From JADJWR01 sp963847675 (GTDB taxonomy: Bacteria; Pseudomonadota; Gammaproteobacteria; Burkholderiales; Burkholderiaceae_F): 64,000 nucleotides of DNA. A model generated the notes under the pieces. It did not search any database. It worked only from the letters and a program-made list of their open reading frames with translations, and had not been told where the DNA came from. Made by a program: the position numbers and the translations under genes. The stretch is from contig CAWKAP010000006.1 in NCBI GenBank assembly GCA_963847675.1, positions 62,001 through 126,000 of the forward strand. Direction: 5' to 3'. Shown here piece after piece: positions 45,448 through 54,736 of this stretch; positions within the stretch are counted from its first letter, which is position 1, and each line of letters starts with the position of its first letter.

Positions 45448-46520
45448 ATGAGCATCGACGCCCACCGCTGGTTGATGACGGCCCCCAAGGCACCGCTCGA
45501 ACGCGCGGCATTCCCGGCCGAGGCCGGTCCCGGCGAGGTGGTGGTCGCGGTGGCCGGCTGCGGCGTGTGCCATACCGACCTCGGCTACTACTACGACGGC
45601 GTGCGCACCAACGCGCCGCTGCCGCTGGCGCTCGGCCACGAGATCAGCGGCAAGGTGGTCGCGGCCGGGAGCGGCGCGGAAAGCTGGCTCGGACAGGACG
45701 GTCATCGTGCCGGCGGTGCTGCCCTGCGGCGAGTGCGACCTGTGCCAGCGCGGCCTGGCGCACCATCTGCCGCCGCCAGAAGATGCCGGGCAACGACATC
45801 CAGGGCGGCTTCGCCTCGCACATCGTCGTGCCGGCGCGCGGGCTGTGCGAGGTCGACCTCGGCCGGCTCGAGCAGCGCCGGGCTGACGCTGTCGCAGGTA
45901 TCGATCGTCGCCGACGCGCTGACCACGCCGTACCAGGCGGTGCGCCGCGCCGGCGTCGAGCCCGGACAGCCTGGCCATCGTGATCGGCGCCGGCGGCGTC
46001 GGCGGCTACTGCGTGCAGGTGGCGCGCGCCTTCGGCGCGCAGGTCGTGGCGATCGACGTCGACGACGCCAAGCTCGAAGCGATCGCGCCGCACGGCGCGG
46101 CGCTCACGCTCAACGCGCGCAACTTCGACGCCAAGGCGCTGAAGGGCGCGATCAGCGGCTTCGCCAAGAAGAATGGGCTGCGCGCGACCGAGTGGTTCAT
46201 CTTCGAGTGCTCGGGCACCGCCGCCGGCCAGCTGACGGCCTTCGGCCTGCTGGTGCACGGCGCGACGCTGTCGGTGGTCGGCTTCACGATGGACAAGGTC
46301 GAAGTGCGGCTGTCGAACCTGATGGCGTTCGACGCGCGCGCGATCGGCAACTGGGGCTGCCCGCCCGAGTACTACCCGGCCGCACTCGACCTGGTGCTCG
46401 ACGGCAAGGTGGCGATCGAGCCCTTCGTCGAGATGCACCCGCTCGACGACATCAACCACGTCTTTCGACGCCGTGCACGCGCGCGAGATCAGCAGGCGCG
46501 CCGTGCTGGTGCCCGCCTGA
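45448..46520 (+). CDS. had: 6-hydroxycyclohex-1-ene-1-carbonyl-CoA dehydrogenase (several indels)
   Basis: A zinc-type alcohol dehydrogenase that oxidises 6-hydroxycyclohex-1-ene-1-carbonyl-CoA to the 6-oxo compound, after Dch in the benzoyl-CoA pathway. Visible are the zinc site AGCGVCHTDLGYYY, LALGHEISGKVV, the cysteine-rich PCGECDLCQRG, MPGNDIQGGFASHIVVPA and the NAD fold VIGAGGVGGYCVQVAR. The glycine-rich NDIQGGF part is typical of Had. Extra bases near 45698, 45752, 45878, 45970 and 46466 break the frame. Repaired length is about 355 residues. It is the first gene of the had-oah-dch-bcrCBAD operon. Confidence 0.87.
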
Positions 46521-46546
46521 ATCTCCTCCACCAAGGACTGATCGCC

Positions 46547-47647
46547 ATGCGCGAGTTCAAGAACCACGACCTGGTCGACGACATCGCGCAAGCCTGGCGT
46601 GCGCTACGAGAAGCGTCCGGCGCGCACGCCCGACGGCAGAGTGGCCGAGGGCTGTACAACGCCTGGATCTCGCTCGACAACCCGGGCCAGTTCAACTCCT
46701 ACACGACCGACATGGTCAAGGGCGTGATCCTGGCCATCCGCGCGGCCTCGCAACGCGCGCGACGTCAACTGCGTGGTGTTCACCGGCGTCGGCGACAAGG
46801 CCTTCTGCACCGGCGGCAACACCAAGGAGTACGCCGAGTACTACGCCGGCCACCCGCAGGAGTACCGGCAGTACATGCGCCTGTTCAACGACATGGTCTC
46901 GGCCATCCTCGCCTGCGACAAGCCGGTGATCTGCCGCGTCAACGGCATGCGCATCGGCGGCGGCCAGGAGATCGGCATGGCCTGCGACTTCTCGGTCGCG
47001 CAGGACCTGGCCCGCTTCGGCCAGGCCGGGCCCAAGCACGGCTCGGCGCCGATCGGCGGCGCCACCGACTTCCTGCCGCTGATCGTCGGCGCCGAGCGCG
47101 CGATGGCCGCCTGCGTGCTGTGCGAGCCGTTCTCGGCGCACAAGGCGTACCACATGGGCATCCTGACCGACATCGTGCCGGCGCTGAAGGTCGACGGCAA
47201 GTTCGTCGCCAACCCGCTGGTCGAGACGCAACGGCTGGTCGACGAGTTCGGCCGCTTCGTCTTCGGCGAGCCGAAGAGCGGCGACGCGGCGAAGGAAGGC
47301 AAGGCGCTGCTCACGCGCGGCACGGTCGACCTGTCGCTGCTCGACGCCAAGGTCGAGGAACTGTGCGCGAAGATCCTGCTGACCTTCCCCGACTGCACGA
47401 CCAAGACGCTCGAGGAACTGCGCAAGCCCAAGCTCGAAGCGTGGAACCGCAACAAGGAAGACTCGCGCGCCTGGCTGGCGCTGAACATGATGACCGAGGC
47501 GCGCTCGGGCTTCATCGCCTTCAACGAAGGCACCAAGGAGGATCGCGAGGTCGACTTCGTGCTGCTGCGGCAGAAGCTCGCCGCCGGCGAGTCGTGGGTC
47601 GGCCCGCTGCACGACTCGATCCAGCCGAAGGCAAGAAGAAGGGCTAG
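46547..47647 (+). CDS. oah: 6-oxocyclohex-1-ene-1-carbonyl-CoA hydrolase (several indels)
   Basis: A crotonase-family enzyme that hydrates and hydrolytically opens the ring of 6-oxocyclohex-1-ene-1-carbonyl-CoA to 3-hydroxypimelyl-CoA. Characteristic segments are NAWISLDNPGQFNSYTTDMVKG, VVFTGVGDKAFCTGGNTKEY and VNGMRIGGGQEIGMACDFSVA. The frame faults are early (near 46595, 46650 and 46752) and at the very end, where one base is missing before GKKKG and the TAG at 47645. The central 280 codons are intact. Repaired length is about 366 residues. It follows had by 26 bp. Confidence 0.92.
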   Translation: MREFKNHDLVDDIAQAWRALREASGAHARRQSGRGLYNAWISLDNPGQFNSYTTDMVKGVILAIRAASQRARRQLRGVHRRRRQGLLHRRQHQGVRRVLRRPPAGVPAVHAPVQRHGLGHPRLRQAGDLPRQRHAHRRRPGDRHGLRLLGRAGPGPLRPGRAQARLGADRRRHRLPAADRRRRARDGRLRAVRAVLGAQGVPHGHPDRHRAGAEGRRQVRRQPAGRDATAGRRVRPLRLRRAEERRRGEGRQGAAHARHGRPVAARRQGRGTVREDPADLPRLHDQDARGTAQAQARSVEPQQGRLARLAGAEHDDRGALGLHRLQRRHQGGSRGRLRAAAAEARRRRVVGRPAARLDPAEGKKKG

Positions 47648-47676
47648 GACATGTGCGTCTCCAATTCCGCGCTTCG

Positions 47677-47779
47677 CCCCTCCCCCTTCAAGGGGGAGGA
47701 TGGGAGGGGGATGGGGTGCGCCGCTACTCCGACGCCGAACCCATCCCCACCCCCGCCCTCCCCTTGAAGGGGAGGGAGG
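47677..47779. repeat. Inverted pair of 41-bp palindromic repeats between oah and dch
   Basis: The left unit (47677-47717) and right unit (about 47739-47779) are inverted copies of the 41-bp palindrome seen at 23720-23760, with about 20 bp between them. The whole can fold into a long stem, or each unit into its own hairpin. This is a BIME-like arrangement inside the bcr operon and may affect mRNA processing. Confidence 0.65.
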
Positions 47780-47798
47780 CGACCGCGGCTCAACGACC

Positions 47799-48575
47799 AT
47801 GAGCGACAGCAAACCTCTGAAGGACTGGCTCGAACTCGACGGCGCGCTGCTGCGGCTGCGGCTCGCGCGGCCGAAGGCCAACATCGTCGACGCCGAGATG
47901 ATCGCCGCGCTGCGGCGGCGCGCTGCTCGCCCACCGCGCGCAGACGACGCTGCGCGGCGTGCTGCTCGACGCCGAGGGGCCGAACTTCAGCTTCGGCGCC
48001 AGCGTCGAGGAACACCTGCCCGCGCAGTGCGCGCAGATGCTCGCCTCGCTGCACGCGCTGATCCTGGCGATGATCGAGTTCCCGGCGCCGATCCTGGTCG
48101 CCGTGCGCGGCCAGTGCCTCGGCGGCGGGCTCGAGGTGGCGCTCGCCGGCGGGCCGATCTTCGCCGCGCCCGATGCGCAGTTCGGCCAGCCGGAGATGAA
48201 GCTCGGCGTGTTCGCGCCGGCCGCCTCGGTGCTGCTGCCGTACCGCGTCAACCAGCCGTTCGCCGAGGACCTGCTGTTTTCCGGCCGCTCGATCGGCGCC
48301 GACGAGGCGCACGCCGCTCGGCCTCGTGCACACCGTGTTCGACGACCCGGAGACCGCGGCGCTGGCGTACTTCAACCAGCACCTCGCCGGCAAGAGCGCG
48401 GCGCGCTGGCCTGCGCGCTGGCGGCGGCGCGCGCGGCGCGATGATCCGCGACGTGCGCCAGCGGCTGGCCGAAGTCGAGCGCCTGTACCTCGACCGGCTG
48501 ATGGACACGCGCGACGCCAACGAGGGCCTGACCGCCTTCCTCGCCAAGCGCAAGCCGCAGTGGGAACACCGATAG
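47799..48575 (+). CDS. dch: Cyclohexa-1,5-diene-1-carbonyl-CoA hydratase (several indels)
   Basis: The crotonase-family hydratase that acts on the diene made by benzoyl-CoA reductase. Segments include DWLELDGALLRLRLARPKANIVD, LLDAEGPNFSFGASVEEHLP, VAVRGQCLGGGLEVALAGG and FGQPEMKLGVFAPAASVLLP, matching Dch (usual length about 258). Extra bases near 47921 and 48316 and missing bases near 48400 and 48440 break the frame; all repairs fall at codon third positions. The C-terminus ends AKRKPQWEHR. bcrC starts 12 bp downstream with a TAGGAG ribosome-binding site. Confidence 0.9.
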   Translation: MSDSKPLKDWLELDGALLRLRLARPKANIVDAEMIAALRRRAARPPRADDAARRAARRRGAELQLRRQRRGTPARAVRADARLAARADPGDDRVPGADPGRRARPVPRRRARGGARRRADLRRARCAVRPAGDEARRVRAGRLGAAAVPRQPAVRRGPAVFRPLDRRRRGARRSASCTPCSTTRRPRRWRTSTSTSPARARRAGLRAGGGARGAMIRDVRQRLAEVERLYLDRLMDTRDANEGLTAFLAKRKPQWEHR

Positions 48576-48586
48576 GAGCACTGCCG

Positions 48587-49775
48587 ATGGCCGCGATACC
48601 TCCCGTCGTCCAGATCGTGCAGCGCTGCGAGGCGCTGTTCGACGACCTGCACTTCAACGCCGTCAAGGACTGGAAGGCGGCGGCGCCGGGCCGCAAGGCG
48701 ATCGGCTACCTGCCGGTGTACGTGCCGCGCGAACTCATCCACGCCGCCGGCATGCTGCCGGTGGGCATCCTCGGCGGCGGCGACCAGCTCGAGGTGATCC
48801 AGGGCGACGCCTACTACCAGAGCTACATCTGCCGCATTCCGCGCTCGACCATCGAGCTCGGGCTGACCGGGCCGGCTCGAACTGCCTCGACGGCATGCTG
48901 TTTCCGTCGATCTGCGACGTGATCCGCAACCTCTCGGGCATGTGGCAGATCCTGTTCACGGACAAGTACGTGCGCTACCTCGACGTACCGCAGAACTACG
49001 ACGACGCGATCGGCGGCCGCTTCTACGTTCAGGAGACTGGAGGTGCTGCGCGAGGACCTCGGCAAACTGGCCGGGCGCGCCGATCACCGACGCGATGCTC
49101 AATGCCTCGATCGCCGTCTACAACGACAACCGCGCCGCGATCCGCGAGCTGTACGCGCTACCGCGCCGCCAAGCCATGGCAGGCGCCGACCTCCGAGGTC
49201 TACCTGCGTGCTGCGCGCCGGCATGGTGCTGCCGCCGGAGGAGCACACGACGCTGGTGCGCGACTACGTCGCCGCCGCCGACGCGGCTGCCGCGGCCGAA
49301 GCGCGACAACGCGCGCGTGGTGATCAACGGCACCTTCTGCGAGCAGCCGCCGCTGGCGCTGATCAAGTCGATCGAGATGTCCGGCTGCTACGTCGTCGAC
49401 GACGACTTCATGCTGGTCGACGCGCTGGCTGCTCGACGACGTGCCGACCGACGGCGATCCGCTGGAGGAGCTGTCGCAAGGCCTTCCTGCACCGCTCGGC
49501 GACGACCGCCGCCAAGTACGACGAGCGGCGCGAGGAGAAGGGCCAGTTCCTGCTCAGGCAGGTGAAGGACTTGCGGCGCCGAGGGCGTGATCTTCGCCGC
49601 GCCGTCGTTCTGCGATCCGGCGCTGCTCGAACGGCCGATGCTGCAGGACGTGCTGAGCACGCACAAGGTCCCGCACACCGCATTCAAGTACGCCGAGAAC
49701 ACCGGCCAGATGGCCCCGATCCGCGAGCAGGCCGGCACCTTCGCCGATTCGATCAAGCTGTGGAACGCCGCATGA
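48587..49775 (+). CDS. bcrC: Benzoyl-CoA reductase subunit C (about ten indels)
   Basis: One of the two active-site subunits of ATP-dependent (class I) benzoyl-CoA reductase, related to 2-hydroxyglutaryl-CoA dehydratase subunits. It opens PPVVQIVQRCEALFDDLHF and contains GRKAIGYLPVYVPRELIHAAGMLPVG, YYQSYICRIPRSTIELGL, FPSICDVIRNLSGMW, EMSGCYVVDDDFMLV and APSFCDPALLERPM. About ten one-base insertions (between 48871 and 49576) break the frame. Removing each gives about 392 residues, near the known 386. Many inserted bases are synonymous alternatives to the third base (GAG/GAA, CAA/CAG, GAC/GAT). Confidence 0.92.
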
Positions 49776-49810
49776 TGGCTACTCGACCACGACGTCATTC
49801 TCTTGCTGTC

Positions 49811-49878
49811 GTTCCCGCGAAAGCGGGAACCCAGCGTCTTTACCGCGAAAGTCACTGGATCCCCGCTTTCGCGGGGAT
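49811..49878. repeat. REP-like hairpin pair between bcrC and bcrB
   Basis: Two strong hairpins, gttcccgcgaaagcgggaac at 49811-49830 and atccccgctttcgcggggat at 49859-49878, fill the 130-bp gap between bcrC and bcrB. The same pair is found at 22244-22312 and 35705-35776. In the Bcr complex the subunits are needed together, so an element here could adjust their relative expression; this is inference. Confidence 0.7.
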
Positions 49879-49905
49879 GACACAGACACAGCGAGGTGCA
49901 CGACC

Positions 49906-51274
49906 ATGAGCACAACCACCATCGCGATGCCCTCGCCGATCGGCAAACCCACCGTGAAGCCGCAGAACGTCCAGAAGGAGGACGCGATGTGGCTGCAGAA
50001 GGAACTGATCAACCAGAACTACATGGAGCTGGCCACCGCGCGCGCAGAACAACCGCAAGGTCTCGGCCACCTTCGTGCCGGGCAACCTGAACGAACTGCT
50101 GATGTGCTTCGACTTCGCGCGCAGCCTGCCCGAGACCAACGCGCTGCAGAACGGCATGCGCAAGAAGAGCGGCAAGATGATCATGGACGCCGAGCGCGAC
50201 GGCCAGAGCGAGGACGTCTGCACCTACGTGAAGGCCGACCTCGGCATGATGCTCGGCGGCGAGATCGGCCCCACCGGCGACCCGCTGCCGCGGCCCGACG
50301 TGCTGCTGCTGTCGTACACCGGCTGCTTCACCTTCATGAAGTGGTTCGAGCTGATCCGCCACAAGTACGGCTGCGAGACGGTGATGCTGCACGTGCCCTA
50401 CCAGGGCGAAGGCAGGATCGCGCCGAACATGCGCGAGTACGTCGTCAGGCAGCTGAAGGAGACGGTGATCCCGACGCTCGAGCGCATCTCCGGCGTCAAG
50501 TTCGACATCGACCGGCTGCGCCAGTACATGCGCGAATCGGCCAAGGCCGAGGAAGACCTGGTCGCCGTGCTGCAGTCGGCGAAGAACCGGCCTCGCCCGA
50601 TCGACGGCTACTTCGGCGCGGTCTACTACATCGGCCCGATCTTCACCGCCTTCCGCGGCACGCCGGAGGCCACCGAGTACTACCGCGTGCTGCGCGGCGA
50701 GATCGAGCAGCGCGTGCGCGAGGGCAAGGGACCGGTCACGCCCGGAGGGCGAGATGGGCGAGGAGAAGTACCGCCTGGTCGTCGAAGGGCCGCCCAACTG
50801 GACCAGCTTCCGCGACTTCTGGAAGATGTTCTACGACGAGGGCGCGGTGGTCGTCTCGTCGACCTACGCCAAGGTCGGCGGTCTGTACGACTTCGGCTTC
50901 CGCCACGACCCCGACCACCCGCTCGAGTCGCTCGCCGACTACTGCCTCGGCTGCTACACGAACCTCAACCTGCCGTCGCGCATCGACATGATCTGCCAGT
51001 ACATCGACGAGTACCAGGCCGACGGCCTGCTGATCAACTCGATCAAGAGCTGCAACAGCTTCTCCGCCGGGCAGCTGCTGATCCTGCGCGAGGTCGAGAA
51101 GCGCACCGGCAAGCCGGCCGCGTTCATCGAGTCCGACCTGGTCGACCCGCGCTACTTCTCGGCGGCCAACATCAAGAACCGGCTGGAGAGCTACTTCCAG
51201 ATGGTCAGGCAGAAGCGCACGTTCGGGCCGCCGGCGGGCCGTCGGCACCCGTCATCCCGATCGTCGCGCACTGA
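49906..51274 (+). CDS. bcrB: Benzoyl-CoA reductase subunit B (three indels)
   Basis: The partner of BcrC at the active site. Conserved stretches are FVPGNLNELLMCFDFARSLPE, LLLSYTGCFTFMKWFELIRH, YGCETVMLHVPYQGEGRI, LADYCLGCYTNLNLPSRIDM and CNSFSAGQLLILREVEKRTG, including the cysteines expected to hold the [4Fe-4S] cluster. The frame is broken near 50045 and 50745 (extra G each) and near 51230 (missing base). With these repaired it is about 455 residues and ends IPIVAH at the TGA at 51274. The N-terminus is about 20 residues longer than I expect for BcrB, so an internal start such as the ATG at 49987 is possible. Confidence 0.92.
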
Positions 51275-51291
51275 AAGCGAGGGCCGGAACC

Positions 51292-52636
51292 ATGCGCTGC
51301 TTCATCGGCATCGACCTCGGCTCGACCACCACCAAGGCGGTGGTGATCGACGAGAACCAGCAACATCCTCGGCCGCGGCATCACCAACTCGCGCTCGAAC
51401 TACGACACCGCGGCGACGATCGCCAAGCAGGAGGCACTGCTCAACGGGCGCTTTCATCTGTTCCGCCGCGCGCTCGCGCAGCACCGGGGCACTGAACGGC
51501 GCGACTCGACGGCTTCATCGGCCAGCTCGAGCGCGACTTCCGCGCCGAGCAGTATCTCGAGCAGCTCGGCGACCTCGAGGCCACCTGCCAGCGCAACCTG
51601 GAGACGGCGAAGTTCGGCGACGCCACCGCCGCGGTCGGCGACAGCGCTCGACGAAGTCTTCCAGCGTCTGCAGGCCGAGGCGCCGCCGCTGTTCGCGCCC
51701 GGCGCCAAGCGCAAGAGCGACTTCTTCCGCGACATCGCCGGCAGCCAGTACCTCGCCGCCGGCGAGGCGGTCGCCAAGGAGGCCGGCATCCGCTACGACT
51801 TCCTGCTCAATCTCTTCGACCGCTCGATCATCGAGGTCGAGAACCGCGTCTACGACGCCTCGATCAAGCGGCATCTGCTCGCCGCGCTCGAGCGCACCTT
51901 CGCGGCCCTGCCGGAGGCGCGCGCACACCGCGCGCAGATCGAGGCGCCGATCAAGGGCGTGCTCGACACCGAGATGGAGGAGACCTACGTCGTCGGCACC
52001 GGCTACGGCCGCGCGCGGCTGCCGTTCTCCAAGGAGCACATCCGCTCCGAGATCCTGTGCCACGGCCTCGGCGCGCACGTGATGTATCCGGGCACCGCGA
52101 CCGTGCTCGACATCGGCGGCCAGGACACCAAGGCGATCCAGGTCGACCCGCACGGCATCGTCGAGAGCTTCCAGATGAACGACCGCTGCGCGGCCGGCTG
52201 CGGGCGCTACCTCGGCTACATCGCCGACGAGATGAACATGGGCCTGCACGAGCTGGGCCCGCTGGCGATGAAGTCGACCAAGACGATCCGCATCAACTCG
52301 ACCTGCACCGTGTTCGCCGGCGCCGAACTGCGCGACCGGCTGTCGCTCGGCGACAAGCGCGAGGACATCATGGCCGGCCTGCACCGCGCGATCATCCTGC
52401 GCGCGATGTCGATCCTGGCGCGCTCGGGCGGCATCCGCAACGAGTTCACCTTCACCGGCGGCGTGGCCAAGAACGAGGCCGCCGTGAAGGCGCTGCACGA
52501 GCTGGTCGAGGAGAACTACGGCAGGCTCACGCTGAACATCGACCCCGACTCGATCTACACCGGCGCCCTCGGCGGCGCGACTTTCGCGTGGCGCGCGGTG
52601 GTCGAGGAAGGCCAGACCGCGCAGGCGCGCGCCTGA
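51292..52636 (+). CDS. bcrA: Benzoyl-CoA reductase subunit A (ATPase; four indels)
   Basis: An ASKHA-fold ATPase subunit that, with BcrD, couples ATP hydrolysis to electron transfer. The phosphate-binding segment is FIGIDLGSTTTKAVVIDE. Later parts are TATVLDIGGQDTKAIQVD, MNDRCAAGCGRYLGYIADEM (cluster-ligand Cys) and INSTCTVFAGAE. Extra bases near 51360, 51488, 51506 and 51644 break only the first third; codons from about 51650 to the end are intact. Repaired length is about 446 residues. It begins 17 bp after bcrB and is followed closely by bcrD (GAGGAG site). Confidence 0.93.
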
Positions 52637-52646
52637 GGAGCGCAAC

Positions 52647-53488
52647 ATGACGATCACTGTCGGCATCGACATCGGCTCCGGCGCCGTCAAGACCGCCCTG
52701 TTCCGCAGCGAGGGCGACCGCCACGACTGGCTGGCGAAGCGCTGCGAGCGCATCCGCCGCCGCGACCCGATGACGCTGGCCCAGGAAGGCTTCGACGGCG
52801 TGCTCGCCGAGGCCGGCCTGGCGCCGAACGACGTCGACTACATCGCCACCACCGGCGAGGGCGAGAACGTCAGGTTCGCCACCGGCCACTTCTACTCGAT
52901 GACCACGCACGCGCGCGGCGGCGTGTTCCTGCGATGCCCGGCGCGCGCGCGGTGGTCGACATCGGCGCGCTCAACGGCCGCGCGATCTACGTCGACGAGC
53001 GCGGCAAGGTGCTGTCGTACAAGATGACCAGCCAGTGCGCCTCGGGCTCCGGCCAGTTCCTCGAGAACATCGCCCGCTACCTCGGCGTCGCGGTCGAGGA
53101 GATCGGCCCGCTGTCGCAGACCTCGGCCAACCCGGAGAAGGTGAGTTCGATCTGCGCCGTGCTGGCCGAGACCGACGTCATCAACATGGTCAGCCGCGGC
53201 ATCGCCACGCCGGACATCCTCAAGGGCATCCACCTGTCGATGGCCTCGCGCATCGTCAAGCTGCTGAAGGTCACCGGCATCAAGGACGGCACCGCGCTGC
53301 TCACCGGCGGCCTGGCGCTCGACACGGGACTGCTGGCCGCGATCCGCGAGGAAATGGTCAACGAGAAGGTCACCGTCGAGGCGGTCAATCACCCCGACTC
53401 GATCTACGCCGGCGCGATCGGCGCGGCGCTGTGGGGCGCATTCCGGCACGAGAAGCTGGCCGAACTGGAGCAGCAAGTGGCGGCGTAG
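52647..53488 (+). CDS. bcrD: Benzoyl-CoA reductase subunit D (ATPase; one indel)
   Basis: The second ASKHA ATPase subunit. It opens TVGIDIGSGAVKTALFRSEG and continues YIATTGEGENVRFATGHFYSM, AVVDIGALNGRAIYVDERGK, MTSQCASGSGQFLENIARYL and SSICAVLAETDVINMVSRG, with the cysteines that share a bridging cluster with BcrA. One base is missing near 52934, in an Arg codon before MPGARAVVDIG. Repaired length is 280 residues, matching the known 282. It is the last gene of the operon; about 510 bp without a gene follow. Confidence 0.93.
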
Positions 53489-54002
53489 CCGCGCCTGCGG
53501 GAGGCCGCGCTGGCCCCCATTTGACGTCGGAGTCAGCGGACCGCACGACTCAGTCACCGATCGTTCGCGGCTTTCGACGTGAGCATCGCGGCTGCGCGAC
53601 AGCGGTCGTCTGCGCGATGGTTGGCACCGCGGCGAGTGGCCGGCAGCTTTCGATCGATTCCGCCGCGAGCTATCGACCCGCAGCTGACTGTTGCTGCGTG
53701 TGGACCGGTCGTTCAGGTCCGCGCGGCACGCTACTGTTTGGTTGCCGGCTGGGTCGGTGCGCGGGGAGCGGGTCAATCGAAGCTGGCACTTCGCGCGCCC
53801 AACTAGGCGAAATTCGCACTTCGCCCCTCATGATTCAGTAACCGGCTTCGGCGAGTCACTGCGCGCAGACGACCGGCTCGTTGTGGCCGGCTGCTGCAAC
53901 CGGCAGCGGCGGGTCTCAGGGTCCACAACGCCATGGTCCGTTGCGACACCGGCTCCCATCGGCGTACCGCAAGCCACCACCGCATGATCGCCGCTCGCCG
54001 CT
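53489..54002. other. Noncoding stretch after bcrD
   Basis: I see no supportable gene in these 514 bp. The short open frames have atypical composition and no recognisable domain. The texture is of many short alternating C/G words (gaccggctcgttgtggccgg and similar), as also at 55.5-55.9 and 58.7-58.9 kb. No clear terminator hairpin with a T-run was found just after bcrD. Confidence 0.5.
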
Positions 54003-54530
54003 TCAGGTGTGGGCGCGGTGCAGGAAGATGTCGATCGTGCGGACAAAGATGAAACCAAAGACGCAAAGGGACCAAGTCAATGCAACAGCGTATGGGCCGA
54101 CACTCGGCGAAAGCGGGATCCCCGCAGCGTTGAGCCAGAGTCCAACAACAGTGGCAAGCGAAAGCGCGTAAATGATGACGACCCATGGTGGAAATCGGCC
54201 GCCTTCGACCGCGCGACGACGGCGAAACTGGGTCAACAGCAGGACGCTGAGGACCGACGCAGCGGCAGCACTGGACAAACGCCAATTGACGGGCCCGGAG
54301 ATATGAAGGAGATCCAGAAGCACGGGAATCAATGCCAGGGCGGTCACCAGGAATCCGCCTTCGATATAGAGACGCACGAAGCGGAGATGCCGCTCGGAAA
54401 TCTCGCCTCCTAGCGCCCCTCGAAGGGTGACCACCACCGAGGAAAAACCGACGAATGACAACGAGAGGCCCGCGAGGCCGAGCATGAAAGCAGATTCTGC
54501 GGACGTCACGATCTCAGTCCTCATAGACAT
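54003..54530 (-). CDS. Hypothetical membrane protein
   Basis: About 175 residues with five predicted hydrophobic segments (including AFMLGLAGLSLSFVGFSSVVV, GGFLVTALALIPVLLDLLHI, and three more). The N-terminal part with GALGGEISERHLRFVRLYIE resembles a conserved family of uncharacterised inner-membrane proteins. The start is the ATG at 54530 or 54524; the longer frame from 54608 adds a basic stretch with little support. It has no functional link to the bcr genes, and the start has no strong ribosome-binding site. I do not know its function. Confidence 0.65.
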   Translation of the reverse strand: MSMRTEIVTSAESAFMLGLAGLSLSFVGFSSVVVTLRGALGGEISERHLRFVRLYIEGGFLVTALALIPVLLDLLHISGPVNWRLSSAAAASVLSVLLLTQFRRRRAVEGGRFPPWVVIIYALSLATVVGLWLNAAGIPLSPSVGPYAVALTWSLCVFGFIFVRTIDIFLHRAHT

Positions 54531-54736
54531 TTGTCGAACGTCGTTGAACAACCCAGTCCGAGGGGCTGGGACCGCCGTCCGGCAAGCGTTGCTTGCGATC
54601 GTACGCAATTCATTCCTGCCCGGCAGCCTGACTGATGAGTCCTGCGTCGCGCATCAGGCCGGGTCGTGCAGAGGCGGCGTTGGACAATGATGACTGCTCC
54701 GGGGGTCAATGGCGAGAGCCTTGCGACGTCGGCTCT

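Noticed and set aside
43405..52934. Programmed ribosomal frameshifting in the bcr/kor genes
   Set aside because: There are too many sites, in both directions, with no slippery heptamers or common downstream structure.
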